DNA of 64,000 nucleotides from an uncultured Slackia sp. (GTDB lineage: Bacteria > Actinomycetota > Coriobacteriia > Coriobacteriales > Eggerthellaceae). The position numbers and the translations under genes were made by a program. Position 1 is the first letter of the stretch; the number at the start of each line of letters is the position of its first letter. Shown here in pieces: positions 61,517 to 64,000 of the stretch. The notes below the pieces were generated by a model. The model had not been told where the DNA came from. It did not search any database and was given only the letters and a program-made list of their open reading frames with translations. The stretch is taken from the NCBI RefSeq assembly GCF_959608125.1, contig NZ_CAUHPG010000008.1, forward strand, positions 1 to 64,000, given 5' to 3'.

Positions 61517-63667
61517 ATGCCGCACATCATCGAAACCCTGGCGCGCGAGCTCGGCGTATCGCCCGCGCAGGCCGAAGCCGTCGTCGCGCTCATCGACGAC
61601 GGAAACACCATCCCCTTCATCGCCCGCTACCGCAAAGAAGCCACGGGCGGCATGGACGACGCGACCCTGCGCGCCTTCGACGAGCGCCTTGCCTACCTGC
61701 GCAATCTCGAAGCGCGCAAAGCCGAAACGATCGCCGCGATCGACGAGCAGGGAAAGCTGACGGCCGACCTTCGCGCCGCGATCGAGGCGGCCACGGTCAT
61801 GCAGCGCGTCGAAGACCTATACAAGCCGTTCAAGAAAAAACGCGCCACGCGGGCATCGAAGGCGCGCGCCGCGGGGCTGGAGCCTTTGGCGAACCTCGTC
61901 ATGGCGCAGGCGATGAACGTGAAAAGCCCCCTGGACGCCGCTGCGGGCTACGTGAACGCCGAGGGCGGCTATCCCGACGCCGAAGCGGCGCTTCAAGGCG
62001 CGTGCGACATCGTGGCCGAAACGATCGCCGACGATCCCGAACATACCGCGGCCCTGCGCGCCTTCACGCATAAGACCGCTCGATTCGAAACCGTGGCGAC
62101 CGACGCGTCCGAAAAGACCACCTACGAAACCTATTACGATTTCTCCGAGCCCGCGCGGCGCATCCCGAACCACCGCGTGCTGGCCATCGACCGCGGCGAG
62201 AAGGAAGGCAAGCTGCGCGTACGCGTGCGCACCGATGCCGATACCGCGATCGACCTGCTTGGCAGGCGCATCGTGCGTCGCCGCGGACCCTTCGCCGAAA
62301 GCCTCGACGCCGCGATCGCTGACGGCTACAAGCGCCTCATGGCCCCGTCGCTCGAGCGCGAGCTGCGAAGCGAGCTCACCGAGCGCGCCCAGGCCGACGC
62401 CATCGCCGTGTTCGCGAAAAACACCGAGAGCCTGCTGTCGCAACGGCCCGTGAAAGGCGCGCGCATCATCGCCCTGGACCCCGGCTATCGCACCGGCTGC
62501 AAAATGGCGGTGCTCGACGAATTCGGCACGCTGCTCGATCACGGCACGGTCTATCCCACCCCGCCGCGCCGCGATGTGGAAGGCACCAAGCGCACGCTCG
62601 AACGCATGGTGTCGCGCCACCGCATCAACACCATCGTCATCGGCAACGGCACCGCGAGCCGCGAAACCGAAGAGGTCGTGTCGCAGTTCATCGCCGAATC
62701 GTCCGCCGACCTGCGCTACACGATCGTCAACGAAGCGGGCGCGTCGGTATATTCGGCCTCGAAGATCGCAAGCGAGGAATACCCCGATTTGGACGTCACC
62801 ACGCGCGGCGCCATGAGCCTGGGCCGCCGCCTGCAAGACCCCTTGGCCGAGCTGGTGAAGATACCCGTGCAGTCGATCGGCGTGGGCCAATACCAGCACG
62901 ACCTTGACCAGGCCGAACTGGGCCGCGCGCTGGCGGGCGTGGTGGAGCGCACCGTCAACCGCGTGGGCGTCGACCTCAACACAGCCAGCGCCAGCCTGCT
63001 TGGATACGTATCGGGCATCACGCCCGCCCTTGCCAAAAACATCGTGGCCTATCGCGAAGAACACGGGGCGTTCACCGACCGCAGGCAACTGAAAAAGGTC
63101 GCCCGCCTGGGGCCGAAGGCGTATTCGAACTGCGCGGGCTTTTTACGCATCGCAGGCGGCGACAACCCGCTTGACGCAACGAGCGTCCATCCCGAAAGCT
63201 ACCCGATCGCCCAAGCGCTGCTCGAACGCGCGGGCGTGAAGGCCGGCGAACTGGCAAACGGCGGCATCAAGGGAATCGGCGCGCGCATCGGCGACATCGC
63301 GGCCCTGGCATCCGAGCTGGGATGCGGCGTCCCCACCCTGCGCGACATCGCGGCCGAGCTGGAAAAGCCGGGACGCGACCCGCGCGAAGACGCGCCCGAA
63401 ACGGTGTTCAGCACCTCCGTGCGCGATTTCGATGACCTGACCTGCGGCATGGAGCTGACGGGCACGGTGCGCAACGTCGTCGACTTCGGCGCGTTCGTGG
63501 ATATCGGAGTGAAGCAGGACGGTCTGGTGCACATCTCCAAGCTGTCGGAGCGTTTCGTCAAGCATCCGGCCGACGTGGTAGCCGTGGGCGACACGGTGAC
63601 CGTCTGGGTGGAAAAGATCGACAAGGAGCGTGGCAAGATATCGCTTTCCATGGTGAAGCCCCGCTGA
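61517..63667 (+). CDS. tex: Tex-family RNA-binding protein
   Basis: The 716-residue protein has the Tex layout: N-terminal HTH region (IPFIARYRKEATGGMDD), a YqgF-like RNase H fold (IIALDPGYRTGCKMAVLDEF), HhH motifs (NTASASLLGYVSGITPALAK, RRQLKKVARLGPKAY) and a C-terminal S1 domain (GMELTGTVRNVVDFGAFVDI). Tex is a conserved accessory factor of transcription/translation. The length is normal. The start at 61517 has CGGAG five bases upstream. Confidence 0.95.
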   Translation: MPHIIETLARELGVSPAQAEAVVALIDDGNTIPFIARYRKEATGGMDDATLRAFDERLAYLRNLEARKAETIAAIDEQGKLTADLRAAIEAATVMQRVEDLYKPFKKKRATRASKARAAGLEPLANLVMAQAMNVKSPLDAAAGYVNAEGGYPDAEAALQGACDIVAETIADDPEHTAALRAFTHKTARFETVATDASEKTTYETYYDFSEPARRIPNHRVLAIDRGEKEGKLRVRVRTDADTAIDLLGRRIVRRRGPFAESLDAAIADGYKRLMAPSLERELRSELTERAQADAIAVFAKNTESLLSQRPVKGARIIALDPGYRTGCKMAVLDEFGTLLDHGTVYPTPPRRDVEGTKRTLERMVSRHRINTIVIGNGTASRETEEVVSQFIAESSADLRYTIVNEAGASVYSASKIASEEYPDLDVTTRGAMSLGRRLQDPLAELVKIPVQSIGVGQYQHDLDQAELGRALAGVVERTVNRVGVDLNTASASLLGYVSGITPALAKNIVAYREEHGAFTDRRQLKKVARLGPKAYSNCAGFLRIAGGDNPLDATSVHPESYPIAQALLERAGVKAGELANGGIKGIGARIGDIAALASELGCGVPTLRDIAAELEKPGRDPREDAPETVFSTSVRDFDDLTCGMELTGTVRNVVDFGAFVDIGVKQDGLVHISKLSERFVKHPADVVAVGDTVTVWVEKIDKERGKISLSMVKPR

Positions 63668-63934
63668 ATCCCGACCTGATTCCGACGCGCATCCGGCGCA
63701 TCTCCGGATCCAATCCGAATCAGACCAGGCCGCAATCCGTCAGGATGCCGGCGCCGACCAGGCCGCATCCTGACGCGAACCCGAACGCATTCCGGCACGA
63801 ACCCGCCTCGGGTCCGGCGCCGACCCGGCAGAAACCGAGCCGCGTCCCGGCGCGCACGATGCCGCCCCAAGCGGCCGGCATGCGGCGCTGCTATCATAGG
63901 GCGCACGTTAAGCCGCATCGCGAAAGGGGTTGCC
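63668..63934. other. repetitive GC-rich intergenic stretch
   Basis: No gene. Short motifs recur with variation (CCGGCGCCGACC twice, GACCAGGCCGCA twice, ATCCGGCGCATC). A -10-like TATCAT occurs near 63892, and CGAAAGGGG precedes the next ATG. Confidence 0.45.
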
Positions 63935-64000
63935 ATGACCAGCAGGAAACGTTCGGCTCTGGCGAAACAGACGGCCGCATTCAAAGCGGGCCTCGGAGGC
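63935..64000 (+). CDS. partial coding sequence, basic N-terminus
   Basis: The window ends 22 codons into a frame beginning MTSRKRSALAKQTAAFKAGL with a GAAAGGGG site six bases upstream and a likely promoter before it. Too short to identify. Confidence 0.5.
   Translation, partial: MTSRKRSALAKQTAAFKAGLGG

Noticed and set aside
1..64000. CRISPR array or cas genes
   Set aside because: I saw no series of regularly spaced near-identical repeats and no Cas motifs.

Overview
The window is high-GC bacterial DNA that looks chromosomal and most resembles a gut Coriobacteriia/Eggerthellaceae actinobacterium. This is inferred from a choloylglycine-hydrolase gene, a membrane-embedded LuxR regulator beside a secreted haem/molybdopterin oxidoreductase, a Tat-exported [FeFe] hydrogenase, tandem DUF5692-type membrane proteins, a tmRNA tag ending ALAMAA, and strongly GC-biased third codon positions. 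Genus cannot be fixed from sequence alone.

The left 17.6 kb is an accessory region. It holds an excisionase-type HTH protein, a lower-GC two-gene SMC-like ATPase plus Cap4/DUF4297-like nuclease operon (796-3452), IS481- and IS1249-type transposase wrecks with shared scar repeats (4855-5000, 6156-6759, 10535-10604), and a decayed XRE gene abutting an AAA_13/RloC-like ATPase (7397-9517). A Sau3AI-type restriction-modification pair follows (10607-13462). Next come an ArsC-type phosphatase/arsenate reductase and several poorly known or broken secreted and cytoplasmic genes. At least five genes here are frameshifted or carry stops, including a C1 peptidase whose oxyanion-hole Gln codon is TAG.

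From 17.6 to 37 kb the region becomes metabolic. It carries PsiE, a metallophosphatase, a candidate bile salt hydrolase, an EamA transporter, ThpR, a Zn-alcohol dehydrogenase and a cyclase-family hydrolase. An [FeFe]-hydrogenase operon (catalytic subunit, Tat small subunit, cytochrome b, ferric-reductase-like membrane protein) follows. After it come ModD, two tandem DUF5692 paralogues with a TetR gene, an ArsR/polyferredoxin pair, WYL and PBP-domain regulators, a di-Mop protein and a GntR(YtrA)/DUF1648 pair. Molybdenum genes (modD, mop, the PBP-domain regulator, and the Moco enzymes at 57-61 kb) recur.

The right part (37-64 kb) is mostly housekeeping: a giant surface protein split by an in-frame TAA, tRNA-Pro, a stand-alone GMP synthase ATP-pyrophosphatase subunit, class III FBPase, an SOS-box Y-family polymerase with a YolD partner, rdgB, rph, murI, a lipoprotein, tmRNA, a SulP transporter, a methyltransferase, a lysine riboswitch controlling an NhaC-family (LysW-like) transporter, and tex. 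At 57-61.3 kb lies a respiratory-looking set: a LuxR membrane regulator, an isolated sulfite-oxidase dimerisation domain, a three-haem/Moco/dimerisation lipoprotein and a secreted Moco-domain paralogue. The most interesting candidates for new biology are the 796-3452 ATPase/nuclease pair, the RloC-like gene beside a Sau3AI-type system, and the split Moco system at 57-61 kb.
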